The notes beneath the pieces are model-generated. The model was not told the DNA's origin and did not search any database. It saw nothing but the letters and a program-made list of their open reading frames with translations. This document shows positions 1 to 8,343 of a stretch of 64,000 bases of DNA, piece by piece. Each line of letters begins with the position of its first letter. The first letter of the stretch is position 1. The DNA is from JBBQNJ01 sp038329845 (GTDB taxonomy: Bacteria; Planctomycetota; Phycisphaerae; Tepidisphaerales; Tepidisphaeraceae). The translations under genes and the position numbers were made by a program. The DNA lies in the NCBI GenBank assembly GCA_038329845.1, contig JBBQNJ010000009.1:1-64000 (forward strand). The letters run 5' to 3'.

Positions 1-21
1 CTGCGCCTACGATCGTATCCC

Positions 22-2913
22 ATGCAACTGAAAACCGCGCGACGTTTGTTGATTTCCGTGGCGATGATCGTTTCCTCGGCGTCGATGACGCTCTTCGCCG
101 CCGAGCCGATCCAGTACAGCGACGAGACGCTGGAAAACGGTCTGCGCGTGATCTACGCGCCGCTGCACCAGGCGCCGGTGGTGCATATGCGGGTGTTGTA
201 CCACGTGGGATCGCGCGATGAGCGTCCCGATCGTCAGGGCTTCGCGCACATGTTTGAACACATGATGTTCCGGGGCTCGGCGCATGTGAAACCGCAGGAG
301 CATATGAAGCTCGTGGGGATTGTGGGCGGCGATTCCAACGCCTTCACCAGCTTCGACCAGACGGTTTACGTCAACACGTTTCCGTCGGCCCATCTCGAGA
401 TGGTGATGTATCTGGAAGCCGACCGGATGGCCTCGTTCCAGGTCTCGCCGGAGATATATCAGACCGAGCGAAAAGTCGTAAGCGAAGAATGGCGTATGGG
501 CCGCAATCGACCCTATGGGACGATGTACGAGGATTTTCTCGCCGCGGCGTTCTCGACGCATCCGTATCGGTGGACGCCGATCGGCAAGATGGAGCATCTG
601 CGGGCCGCCGGGGCCGATGAATTGCAGGCATTTTTCAACCGGTATTATGTGCCGAACAATGCGGTGCTGGTGATCGCCGGCGATATCGATCCGGCCAAGG
701 CGCAGGCGCTGGTGAAGCGGTATTTCGGATGGATTCCGCGCGGGCCAGACGTGGTTCGTCACATTCCCGCCGAGCCAGATCAGACCGCGGCGCGGAACGT
801 GACGCTCAAGCAGCGGGTTCCCCTGGCGAGGGTCGTGGTCGGCTACAAGTTGCCGAAATATGGCTGGGATGGGCAGGAAGCAATGGACCTGCTGGCGACG
901 ATCCTCGGGCAGGGCCGTTCCAGCCAGCTGGATCAGCGGTTGGTGAACAACGCCCAGCCGCTTTGCGTGGCGGTGGGCGCCGGGGCGATGCAGCTCGAGG
1001 ATGCCGGGATGCTTTTGCTCCACGCGACGGTGCTGCGCGGCGGCGATCCGGCGAAAGTTGAAGCGGTCATGCGCGACGCGATCGCCGAAGTTGCGACCAA
1101 CGGCGTGACTGCCGAAGAACTGGAAAAAGCGCGGACGCAGGCGCGGGTGAGCCTGATCCGCGAGCGAGAGACGGCCACGAACATCGCGCAGCAACTGGGC
1201 GAGGCGGCGCTGCTCACCGGGGATCCGGGATACGCCAATACGGTTCTGGATCGAATCGAGGCCGTCACGCCGACCCAGCTGCAGGGGCTGGCCTCGCGCT
1301 GGCTGCAACCGTCGCGGGCGACGACCCTGACGATCGCTCCCGATCCGCAGGCACCGCGCGAATCCGACGATGTTGAATCTGCCACCACCGCCGCGGCCAC
1401 ACGGCCGGCCCCGGCGACGTTGGCGACCTCGGCGCCCGTGGCGATCTCGGCGACCGTGGCGACCTCCGCGACCTCGGCGCCCGCCGCCGCGACGACTCAA
1501 CCTCGGACGATCAGGTTTCCCCAAGGGTATCCCCAGACCCCTCCCATGGCCGAAGCGCCCGTCACGCCGCAGTTTCAGAAGGGGATCGAGTCGCTCACGC
1601 ACGGCGTGCGCACGATCGTGATGCGCGACAACCGCCTGCCGCTGATCTCGTTCAGCCTGACGATGCGGCGAGGATCGGATTCCGATCCGGCCGGCAAGGA
1701 AGGGCTTGCCGATCTGACCGCCGATCTGGTCCGGCGCGGCGCTGGGGCCATGACCTATTCGCAGTTGAACGAAGACCTGGAATCGCGGGCGATCGACATC
1801 GAGCTAAGCGCCTCGGGCGATACCACGCGCCTGACCGGTTCATGTCCGACCGAGCAACTCGACACTGCGATCGAGCGGGCGAGGATGATCCTGCGTGAGC
1901 CGGCGTTCCCCGCCGACGAACTGGCGCGACTGCGGGAGCAGACGATCAGCCAGTTGCGACTGGCGATGGAGGATGCCCAGACGGTTGCCGAGCGAGAACT
2001 CGATCATCGGCTATTCGGCGACACGCCGCCGGGTCGCAGCGCCACGCCGCAGTCGGTCGAGTCGATCAGCATGGAGGACGTCAAGGGGTTCTACCAGACG
2101 ATGTATCGGCCCGATGAGGCGATCCTGGTGCTGGCCGGGGATCTGACGCTCGAGCGCGGGCAGGAACTCGCCGGGCAATTGCTCGACGGGTGGGAGAACC
2201 GCCCGGCACCCAAGCCACAATACGAGTTTCCCGCCCCACCGTCGCGCCGGATCGTGCTGATCGACCGCCCGCAAGGAAAACAGGCGACGATCCGCATGGG
2301 AGTGCGGGCCTACTCGCTCGCCAGCGACGACAAGTTCGCCGGCTCGCTCGCCGGGCAGATTCTTACCGCCGGAATCGATTCACGCCTCGGGCGCTACGTC
2401 CGGGCGGAAAAGGGGCTGGCATATGGGGTTCATGGCGTCTTCCAGCCCAACCGCCGCACCGGCGCCTTCGTGGCCGGAACCGACACGGCGCTGGGCTCGA
2501 CCGAGGCGGCGGTCCGGGCGATCTTGAAGGTTCTTAACGACGTACGCGACCATAACGTGACGGACACCGAGCTGACCGATGCCAAGTTGCGCGTCTCGGG
2601 AAGCATGGTGATGAGCATGCAGACCATCGCGCAGCAGGCGCGGTTTCGGGTGGATGGTATCCTCAATGGATACCCGATCGACTATTACGATCGCTATCCC
2701 CAGCGCATCACCGGGATCACCGCCGATGACGTGCGCGAGGTGATGCGGAAATATTTCCTGGAGTCGAGCCTGACGATCATCGTCGCGGCACCGGCCGAGG
2801 CGGTGAAGGATCAGCTTTCGGCACTCGGCGAGGTCGAGGTAATCCCGATGCCCTCGGCGGCGAAATCACCCGCCACCGCCGCCAGCGCGTGGAACGGACG
2901 GCCCTCGCGCTGA
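22..2913 (+). CDS. Fused two-domain M16 zinc metallopeptidase, exported
   Basis: Predicted periplasmic or surface peptidase of the pitrilysin/insulinase family, 963 aa. Residues 1-27 look like a signal peptide (basic start, hydrophobic stretch, AAEP cleavage region). The inverted zinc motif HMFEH is at H76, E79, H80, and the third glutamate ligand is probably in the KVVSEE segment near residue 155. A second M16 repeat begins near residue 520, but the position matching HxxEH reads LADLTADL, so this half is catalytically dead and presumably helps form the clam-shell chamber. The halves are joined by an Ala/Thr/Pro-rich linker (about 447-505). This fused active-plus-inactive layout is known in the family. 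The 3' end overlaps the convergent trmB by about 100 bp. The ATG at 22 has no clear Shine-Dalgarno sequence; upstream context is cut by the window edge. Substrate unknown. Confidence 0.92.
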   Translation: MQLKTARRLLISVAMIVSSASMTLFAAEPIQYSDETLENGLRVIYAPLHQAPVVHMRVLYHVGSRDERPDRQGFAHMFEHMMFRGSAHVKPQEHMKLVGIVGGDSNAFTSFDQTVYVNTFPSAHLEMVMYLEADRMASFQVSPEIYQTERKVVSEEWRMGRNRPYGTMYEDFLAAAFSTHPYRWTPIGKMEHLRAAGADELQAFFNRYYVPNNAVLVIAGDIDPAKAQALVKRYFGWIPRGPDVVRHIPAEPDQTAARNVTLKQRVPLARVVVGYKLPKYGWDGQEAMDLLATILGQGRSSQLDQRLVNNAQPLCVAVGAGAMQLEDAGMLLLHATVLRGGDPAKVEAVMRDAIAEVATNGVTAEELEKARTQARVSLIRERETATNIAQQLGEAALLTGDPGYANTVLDRIEAVTPTQLQGLASRWLQPSRATTLTIAPDPQAPRESDDVESATTAAATRPAPATLATSAPVAISATVATSATSAPAAATTQPRTIRFPQGYPQTPPMAEAPVTPQFQKGIESLTHGVRTIVMRDNRLPLISFSLTMRRGSDSDPAGKEGLADLTADLVRRGAGAMTYSQLNEDLESRAIDIELSASGDTTRLTGSCPTEQLDTAIERARMILREPAFPADELARLREQTISQLRLAMEDAQTVAERELDHRLFGDTPPGRSATPQSVESISMEDVKGFYQTMYRPDEAILVLAGDLTLERGQELAGQLLDGWENRPAPKPQYEFPAPPSRRIVLIDRPQGKQATIRMGVRAYSLASDDKFAGSLAGQILTAGIDSRLGRYVRAEKGLAYGVHGVFQPNRRTGAFVAGTDTALGSTEAAVRAILKVLNDVRDHNVTDTELTDAKLRVSGSMVMSMQTIAQQARFRVDGILNGYPIDYYDRYPQRITGITADDVREVMRKYFLESSLTIIVAAPAEAVKDQLSALGEVEVIPMPSAAKSPATAASAWNGRPSR

Positions 2914-3488
2914 TACTTCCGCTCGAAGTTGGTCCCGACGGTCTCGCCCTCGGCGGCCGAGCCGGGACGGTTGTATTCTGCGATCCGAAAACCCTTGGCA
3001 CGGCCCACCACTTCGCGCATCTGCTCGAAGTAATCGTGGTGATCGGTCACCAGTTGCAGGCGGCCGCCCGGGGCTAGGACTCGCTCAACGGTGGGCATGA
3101 ACGAATCCTGGATCAATCGTCGCTTGTGATGGCGTTTTTTCGGCCAGGGATCGGGGAAATAAATGTGCAGAACCGACAGCGAATGATCGGCCACATATTC
3201 GCGTAGAAAAAACCCCGCCTCGCAGCGGACGGTGCGGGCATTAGCACACCCATGACGGCGCAGGCGGTCGCTGGCGTATCGCCAGAACCAGCGGGCCCAC
3301 TCGATCCCGAAAAAGTTCACGTCTGGCCGAGCGCGGGCCTGGTCGCATAGAAACGTCCCCTTGCCCATGCCGATCTCCATCTCGACGGGGTGGTCGTTGC
3401 TGAACAACATGCCCCAGTCGAGCGGGCGCGGCAGGCTCGCCAAGTCCAGCCCAATCGGTTCGACGATCAATTCGCGGTCGGTTTGCAT
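2811..3488 (-). CDS. trmB: tRNA (guanine-N7)-methyltransferase TrmB
   Basis: Cytoplasmic SAM-dependent enzyme that forms m7G46 in the tRNA variable loop. The 225-aa product starts at an ATG (3488) that gives the usual family length; a longer open frame upstream runs antisense through the neighbouring gene and is not needed. SAM-binding motif EIGMGKGTF lies at residues 38-46, and the family signature FPDPWPKKRHHKRRL at 111-125 is diagnostic. The conserved C-terminal T-N-F-E-x-K block is followed by a tail of about 20 residues, encoded antisense to the end of the M16 peptidase gene. It is transcribed divergently from the SRPBCC gene with a 46-bp gap. Confidence 0.95.
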   Translation of the reverse strand: MQTDRELIVEPIGLDLASLPRPLDWGMLFSNDHPVEMEIGMGKGTFLCDQARARPDVNFFGIEWARWFWRYASDRLRRHGCANARTVRCEAGFFLREYVADHSLSVLHIYFPDPWPKKRHHKRRLIQDSFMPTVERVLAPGGRLQLVTDHHDYFEQMREVVGRAKGFRIAEYNRPGSAAEGETVGTNFERKYQREGRPFHALAAVAGDFAAEGIGITSTSPSAES

Positions 3489-3534
3489 TGCGGGGACGAT
3501 TGTACGGATTCGGCGGATACAATCCCGCATCGCC

Positions 3535-4020
3535 ATGCCCAGCCTGCATTTTGAAATGATCGCCCAGGCATCGCTGCAACGGGTTTGGGCCATCTTCCAT
3601 GACCCGATCCGCAGCCTGCCCATCCTCAGTCCTCCCGAGACGCGGCTCCGCATCGCGCGGGTGGACATGCCCATCGACGTGGGCAGCGGAATGGAATTGA
3701 CGGCGACCGGACCGTTCAACCGCACTATCGCCTGGACCGCGCGGATGATCGAATACCGCCCGCCGCACCCGGTCGTGTTCGGCGCCGAGGCGCGGTTCGT
3801 CGATATTCAGGAACTCGGGCCATTCAAATCGTGGCGGCACGAGCATGAGTTCGAGGCGATCGACGACAACTCAACGCGGGTCGTCGATCACATCACCTAC
3901 GCCGTGGGGTACGGCCCGATCGGTTGGATTCTCGACCGGATGCTGGTGCGTCCGACGTTGCGGGCGATGTTCGATTACCGCCACGAGGCGCTGGCGAAGA
4001 TGCTGGAGAACGACGATTGA
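3535..4020 (+). CDS. SRPBCC-fold (START-like) ligand-binding protein
   Basis: A 161-aa cytoplasmic protein of the SRPBCC/polyketide-cyclase-like superfamily, recognised from the N-terminal F-E-x-x-A-x-x-x-V-W-x-I-F-H-D-P pattern, central beta-rich segments and a C-terminal long helix ending in LAKMLE. Such proteins bind hydrophobic ligands; no catalytic function can be assigned. The ATG at 3535 is the first start after the divergent trmB start and fits the fold length. The stop overlaps the TTG start of the following methyltransferase, so the two are probably translationally coupled. Confidence 0.8.
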   Translation: MPSLHFEMIAQASLQRVWAIFHDPIRSLPILSPPETRLRIARVDMPIDVGSGMELTATGPFNRTIAWTARMIEYRPPHPVVFGAEARFVDIQELGPFKSWRHEHEFEAIDDNSTRVVDHITYAVGYGPIGWILDRMLVRPTLRAMFDYRHEALAKMLENDD

Positions 4021-4667
4021 ACCCGCGAACGTTTTACGACACGGCGTACCACTTCGCTGACGATGATCAATTTCCTGATTTTCGGCGGCTCGAGCGTTCG
4101 CTGGCGCCGCTGCTTCCGCTGGATGATCTGTCGCTGCTTGACCTGGGATGCGGCGCCGGCTGGGCCGGGCAATGCGCCATGCGGGCCGGCGCCCGCCGCG
4201 TAATCGGGGTGGATTTCTCGATGACGGCGCTGGCCGCGGCACGGCGGCGCGAGGCGCGGATCGCGTGGGTGCTGGGCGACGGGGAGCGATTGCCGCTGCC
4301 CGAGGCGTGCGTGGATCGGGTTTACTGCAATGGCGCAATCGAACACTTCGCGGACGTGCCCCGCGGATTGCGCGAGTTTCGCCGGGTGCTGCGGGCCGGC
4401 GGGCGAGGGGTGCTGGTGGTGCCGAACTTTTACGTGCGCACCGAGCAGCCCCGGGAATTTCGCGCCACCGATCGGCGCTGGCGCCGGATGCTTGCGGATG
4501 CTGGACTGACCGTACTGTCCCGCGGCGTGGATTACGGACCGCCCATCCGCGGTGCCGCGACGACACGCCGAAAAATCCTGCGCGCCGCCGGAAAAATCGT
4601 CTCCCACATCCCGGCCTTGGCATACCAGTTCATCTTCTGCCTGACGCCGACGCCGGGAACCGTTTAG
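4017..4667 (+). CDS. Class I SAM-dependent methyltransferase
   Basis: A 216-aa Methyltransf_11-type enzyme. Motif I is LLDLGCGAGWAGQCA, the acidic motif II is VIGVDFS, and the post-II region reads GDGERLPLPEACVDRVYC followed by an A-I-E-H-F element and a GLREFRRVLRAGG motif, all standard for small-molecule methyltransferases. The TTG at 4017 overlaps the stop of the SRPBCC gene, and a GGAG lies about 10 nt upstream, which decides this start over an upstream in-frame ATG that would overlap the previous gene by about 100 bp. Substrate unknown; coupling to a ligand-binding SRPBCC protein suggests a shared lipid-like or aromatic substrate, which is only an inference. Confidence 0.85.
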   Translation: MNPRTFYDTAYHFADDDQFPDFRRLERSLAPLLPLDDLSLLDLGCGAGWAGQCAMRAGARRVIGVDFSMTALAAARRREARIAWVLGDGERLPLPEACVDRVYCNGAIEHFADVPRGLREFRRVLRAGGRGVLVVPNFYVRTEQPREFRATDRRWRRMLADAGLTVLSRGVDYGPPIRGAATTRRKILRAAGKIVSHIPALAYQFIFCLTPTPGTV

Positions 4668-4797
4668 CCTCAAATCCTCGATCAACCCGCTTCACACCGC
4701 CCCAGGCAATTTCAACGAACCTGCCTCTCCATCAGTAATGATTCACAGTCGCGGCGAACGTCGCCGGACATGGGTTTGTTTGCAACAGGAGACGATG

Positions 4798-5253
4798 ATG
4801 AAGCTCACCCGATGGATGTGCGTTCCCGTGGCAGCGATGTTCCTCACCGGTGCCGCGACGCTGGTCCGAGCCGAAGACGCGCCCAAGCCGGAAAAGGAAA
4901 AGGCGGCCAAGCATGACAAGGCCAAGGCCGAGCGTCCCAAGCGGCATAACGTTCCCAAACCCTATTCGACTCTCGCCAGCCTGACTGAAGAGCAGAAGGC
5001 GAAGATCGACGAGATCGTGACCAAGACCCAGGCCGAGCGCAAGGAAATCACCGAAAAGGTCAAGGCGCTGGAGGTCAAACAGGCCGAGGAGATCAGCGCC
5101 GTGTTGACCGATGAGCAGAAGGCCGAGCTCAAAGCCGCCGAGGAGAAATCCAAGGCCGAGCGCGAAGCGAAAATGGCCGAGGCCAAGGCCAAACGTGAAA
5201 AAGCACCCGGAGAGAAAAAGGAGATCAAGGAAGACGCGACGAAAACCGAGTAG
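4798..5253 (+). CDS. Periplasmic LTxxQ-motif (Spy/CpxP-like) helical protein
   Basis: Exported protein of 151 aa with a signal peptide (residues 1-25, ending LVRAED) followed by a Lys/Glu/Ala-rich region that should form long helices. Two LTxxQ motifs, LTEEQ (62-66) and LTDEQ (103-107), about 41 residues apart, resemble the paired motifs of Spy/CpxP-type periplasmic chaperones, though no close identity is claimed. AGGAG at 4787-4791 favours the second of two adjacent ATGs (4798). It is monocistronic and followed by a strong terminator. Low-complexity composition makes the family call tentative. Confidence 0.75.
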   Translation: MKLTRWMCVPVAAMFLTGAATLVRAEDAPKPEKEKAAKHDKAKAERPKRHNVPKPYSTLASLTEEQKAKIDEIVTKTQAERKEITEKVKALEVKQAEEISAVLTDEQKAELKAAEEKSKAEREAKMAEAKAKREKAPGEKKEIKEDATKTE

Positions 5254-5287
5254 CGATCGAATTCGCTCAGGATCGATCTCAAAGACA

Positions 5288-5800
5288 TCAGCCGGGAATC
5301 CGTCGCGCTGCGCGCCGGATTTCCGGCTTTTTTTTCACTCCATCGGCAAGTAACGCCGAAAGCCGACCGCGATTGTAGCGCTGGACGAGGATGCAGGGGA
5401 TGTTGCCGATCAGCATCCAACCGGCCAGGATGGCGACGGCCCAAAGTGGGTTCCAAATAAGAAACACCGGGGTGAGCGCCAGGGCGGTCCAATGACAGGA
5501 TTCTCCGCGATGAGTTTCGACCCGGAACCGCTCGAGATAACCGGCGTCCCGGCGCCGCAGCGTGGCCTTGGCAAATCCGCCGGAAAACCAGCGGGCACCG
5601 TCGGGGAGCAAGTCCTTCCAACGTTTTATGCCGAATACCTGCTCGTAGAATCGGGCCGACGGGCCATGACGAGGACGGTCCGCCGCCTTGAACCACGACG
5701 TCGGCATTTTGACAAACGCCCACGCGAGGCCGACTTGAATGATCGCGCAACTGGCGACGTTCAATGTGACGATCCACGGCGAGTTCAGTTCAATCAGCAA
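5288..5800 (-). CDS. crtO: CrtO-like glycosyl carotenoid acyltransferase
   Basis: A 170-aa membrane-associated protein resembling Staphylococcus aureus CrtO, which acylates the sugar of glycosyl-4,4'-diaponeurosporenoate in the last step of staphyloxanthin synthesis. Hydrophobic segments lie near residues 10-30 and 108-135, flanking a conserved middle (ARFYEQVFGIKRWKDLLPDG) and followed by the family signature VQRYNRGRL. Length matches CrtO (about 165 aa). The start is TTG 5800, overlapping the crtQ stop by 11 bp, with AGGA upstream. It is the last gene of the crtP-crtQ-crtO operon. Its C-terminus (KKKPEIRRAARRIPG) is encoded within the convergent terminator hairpin. Acyl specificity cannot be read from sequence. 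Confidence 0.85.
   Translation of the reverse strand: MLIELNSPWIVTLNVASCAIIQVGLAWAFVKMPTSWFKAADRPRHGPSARFYEQVFGIKRWKDLLPDGARWFSGGFAKATLRRRDAGYLERFRVETHRGESCHWTALALTPVFLIWNPLWAVAILAGWMLIGNIPCILVQRYNRGRLSALLADGVKKKPEIRRAARRIPG
5291..5335 (+). terminator. Rho-independent terminator of the LTxxQ gene
   Basis: A GC-rich stem (GCCGGGAATCCG pairing with CGGATTTCCGGC, one G-U pair) encloses a CG-rich loop and is followed by eight T residues. It lies 37 bp after the stop codon. The hairpin also encodes, antisense, the last residues of the carotenoid acyltransferase gene. Confidence 0.88.
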
Positions 5801-6833
5801 GAATCGTGCGTCCTTTCCACGTGACTTGCCCTCCGCGGCGAAACAGCGACCATGCGAACAGGATGAAAAAAAAGAGCAGCGCGACCGGATAGAGCGCCGA
5901 TACCGATCCGCGAAAAGTCCCCACCCGCCGAAGGATTACCCCCAACTGCACCGCCAGCATGACGTACCCGATCGCTCCCCACGGCGCGCGAAAGCAGAGG
6001 ATCGGGGCAACCACCAGGCCGCTGATCCAGACGATGATTAACACCGTCACGACGGGGCGGATGCTCGCGGAGCCCGAGGCGAAACCCTTGGTCCAGCCTT
6101 CGATCAGATCGTGCAAGCCGCCCGGGTACATTCGCATGGTTAAACTCCCCTTGCCGACAAAACTTCGCGTCGGAATGCCCCGATGCTGGAGAAGACGTGA
6201 CAAGTGCAGGTTCTCGAGCGTGTGCTGAGCGACGGCGGCGTGTCCGCCGACGCGGTCGTAGCTCTGGCGATCGATCAACAGCATCTGTCCGAAAAGCCCG
6301 CGCGGCGCCGTCCCCATGACCATAACGAGATTAAAAAACGCCGAAAGCTGCTCGTCGAGGCGCTCAACCCGATGGTGCGGTGCGATCGAAACCGCGCCCG
6401 GCCCGCAAACGCGAAGGATCGACTCGAGCGCGCCCTCGGTAAGCCGGGTGTCGGCATCGAGAAATAGCAGCCATTCGCCGCTGGCGAGGTCGGCACCCTG
6501 TTGGCAGGCCCACGGCTTGCCACGCCACCCCTGCGGCAATGGCGCGGAGGGAATCAACACAGCGCCCGATCGGCGAGCGATCTCGGCGGTCTGGTCTGTC
6601 GAGCCGTCATCGACGACGATCACCTCGCGCGGCCTGACCGCCTGCGCGGCGATTGAATCCAAGATCACCGGCAGATTTTGTTCCTCATCGCGGGCGGGGA
6701 TCACAATAGACAGGCGTCTGGCTTCGACCAGGATCGAACCGCGGCCAGGCCGCCGCATCGCGAGCCAGTACAGCACCCAGCCCGCGCACCACGCCAAGAG
6801 GACGATCGCAGCGTCGATTATTGGCGATCCCAC
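5790..6833 (-). CDS. crtQ: CrtQ-like carotenoid glycosyltransferase (GT2)
   Basis: Membrane glycosyltransferase of family 2, predicted to glycosylate a C30 carotenoid acid at its carboxyl. An N-terminal helix (about 6-25) is followed by the GT-A core with VVDDGSTD (73-80) and the metal-binding LFLDADTR (DAD 126-128), then a QHTLENLHLSRLL segment and a C-terminal pair of hydrophobic segments. The architecture matches staphylococcal CrtQ. GTG 6833 is chosen because AAAGGTGA sits 4-5 nt upstream; a longer ATG form (6866) would overlap crtP by 49 bp. The gene overlaps crtP upstream and crtO downstream, indicating one transcript. Confidence 0.87.
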   Translation of the reverse strand: MGSPIIDAAIVLLAWCAGWVLYWLAMRRPGRGSILVEARRLSIVIPARDEEQNLPVILDSIAAQAVRPREVIVVDDGSTDQTAEIARRSGAVLIPSAPLPQGWRGKPWACQQGADLASGEWLLFLDADTRLTEGALESILRVCGPGAVSIAPHHRVERLDEQLSAFFNLVMVMGTAPRGLFGQMLLIDRQSYDRVGGHAAVAQHTLENLHLSRLLQHRGIPTRSFVGKGSLTMRMYPGGLHDLIEGWTKGFASGSASIRPVVTVLIIVWISGLVVAPILCFRAPWGAIGYVMLAVQLGVILRRVGTFRGSVSALYPVALLFFFILFAWSLFRRGGQVTWKGRTILAD

Positions 6834-8299
6834 TCGATCACCTTTCGCGCCACATTCAGCCCGCACAGCACGACCATCGGCATCCCGGCCCCGGGGTTGA
6901 CCGAGCCGCCGACGAAAAAGAGATTGGGCAAGCGAGGGCTCTGCTTGGGCGCCTTGAACGCGAGATTGCGAAACCGGTCGGAAACGACGCCGTAAATGGC
7001 GCCTTTGTTGGAATAGTATTGATCGCGGATGTCCAGGGGCGTCGACACATGTTCAAGAACGATATGACGTCGCAAGTCGGTCAGGCCCATGCGTTCGAGC
7101 TTTTCAAGAACCCGATCCTTGCACGCCAGGTAATCGTCACGCGTCAAGGGGCGCTGGTCCTCGATGTGCGGAATGTGCGGCAGGATCTTCAGGCAGTCGC
7201 ATCCGCGCGGCGCGACAGCCGGGTCGGTCCGCGACGCGGCCACAAGATAAATTGTCGGATCGTCCGGCAACCGGCGATCGCCGAAGACGGTTCTAAAGTG
7301 CGATTTCTGGTCGCCGGAGTAGAAAAAGTTGTGGTGGGCGAGTTGCGGATACTGCCGATCCAGCCCCAGGTCGATGACCAACCCGGAACACGACGGCTCG
7401 AGCTTTTTCTCCAACTTCTCAATGAACCGCCCGGATTCCCCCAATAGACGCCGATACGCAGGGACGACTTCCATATTCGACACCACGATGTCGGCGGGAT
7501 GAAATCGCTCATCGGCGGTGACGAGGCCGCTGACGTGGCCATCACTTGTCGAGATCCTCGTGACTTCGCTGTTCAGATGCACGGGGATACCCAGTTCCCC
7601 GAGCACATCCCCGAGCGCTTTGGCCAGCCCGTAAAGCCCGCCATCGACATACCACAGGTCATGGCGGAACTGGATCGTCGCAATGCAGTTCATAAAAGCC
7701 GGGGCGCGATACGGCGATGAACCGACGTACTTGATGAAGTAGTCAAAAATCTCTCGCATCGGGCGAGTCTTGATGAATCGCTTGACCCCTCCGTGCATGC
7801 TGCGAAACAGATCGAACCGCGGAAACTTCCATAGCCCATAGAAGCGGCCAAACTCCCGCGAGGTGTCCAGACCCTTCTGGAAGTATCCGCTGTCCACCAG
7901 GTCGTACAGGTCGGAAGAATACTTGAGAAACGCCCGGACGTTCGCCGGGTCTTCACCGACCTTGCGGCATTCCTCGGCCATTCGCTCGGGTTCGGGATAG
8001 AGGTCAATGACCTTTCCATCTTCGAAAACGTTGCGCCAATGCGGACGCAAGGCGCGTAGCGACACACAATCGGCGAGGCGCTTGCCGGAGCCTTCGAGAA
8101 GCCGGTCGAAGATGTGAGGCAGGGTGAGGATCGACGGACCGAGGTCAAAAGTGTAGCCGTCGCGGCAAAAGACGTTCAGCTTCCCCCCGATCTGGCTGTT
8201 CTTTTCGAAAATCTCGACGTCGTACCCCTGGCGGCGCAGGGCGATGCCCGCGGATAATCCTCCAAGACCGGCGCCGATGACGAGAACGCGTTTGGGCAT
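6818..8299 (-). CDS. crtP: CrtP-like 4,4'-diaponeurosporene oxygenase
   Basis: A 493-aa FAD-dependent phytoene-desaturase-family protein. The dinucleotide fold GAGLGG is at residues 9-14. The DLGPSILTLPHIF segment, the central IKYVGSSPYRAPA, YPQLAHHNFF and the C-terminal FVGGSVNPGAGMPMV match the CrtP (oxidase) branch rather than CrtN. CrtP oxidises the terminal methyl of 4,4'-diaponeurosporene to the aldehyde. The ATG at 8299 directly precedes PKRVLVIGAG; the longer upstream reading runs antisense to aldH and is rejected. It is the first gene of the leftward operon, 44 bp from the divergent aldH start, so a shared promoter region is expected. No strong Shine-Dalgarno is visible. Confidence 0.88.
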   Translation of the reverse strand: MPKRVLVIGAGLGGLSAGIALRRQGYDVEIFEKNSQIGGKLNVFCRDGYTFDLGPSILTLPHIFDRLLEGSGKRLADCVSLRALRPHWRNVFEDGKVIDLYPEPERMAEECRKVGEDPANVRAFLKYSSDLYDLVDSGYFQKGLDTSREFGRFYGLWKFPRFDLFRSMHGGVKRFIKTRPMREIFDYFIKYVGSSPYRAPAFMNCIATIQFRHDLWYVDGGLYGLAKALGDVLGELGIPVHLNSEVTRISTSDGHVSGLVTADERFHPADIVVSNMEVVPAYRRLLGESGRFIEKLEKKLEPSCSGLVIDLGLDRQYPQLAHHNFFYSGDQKSHFRTVFGDRRLPDDPTIYLVAASRTDPAVAPRGCDCLKILPHIPHIEDQRPLTRDDYLACKDRVLEKLERMGLTDLRRHIVLEHVSTPLDIRDQYYSNKGAIYGVVSDRFRNLAFKAPKQSPRLPNLFFVGGSVNPGAGMPMVVLCGLNVARKVIEWDRQ

Positions 8300-8343
8300 G
8301 TTGATTGACAGAATACCCCCCGGCGGAAGAATGCCAAAGTCGT
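8300..8343. promoter_or_regulatory. Divergent intergenic region between crtP and aldH
   Basis: Only 44 bp separate the two carotenoid operons, so both promoters must lie here or inside the opposing coding ends. The region contains C6 and GGCGGAAG stretches; no convincing -35/-10 pair is seen. Co-regulation of both operons is an inference from the spacing. Confidence 0.4.

Noticed and set aside
7..1602. 531-codon open frame on the reverse strand across the M16 peptidase gene
   Set aside because: It is antisense to a well-supported peptidase and encodes Arg/His/Gly-rich low complexity, typical of shadow frames in GC-rich DNA.
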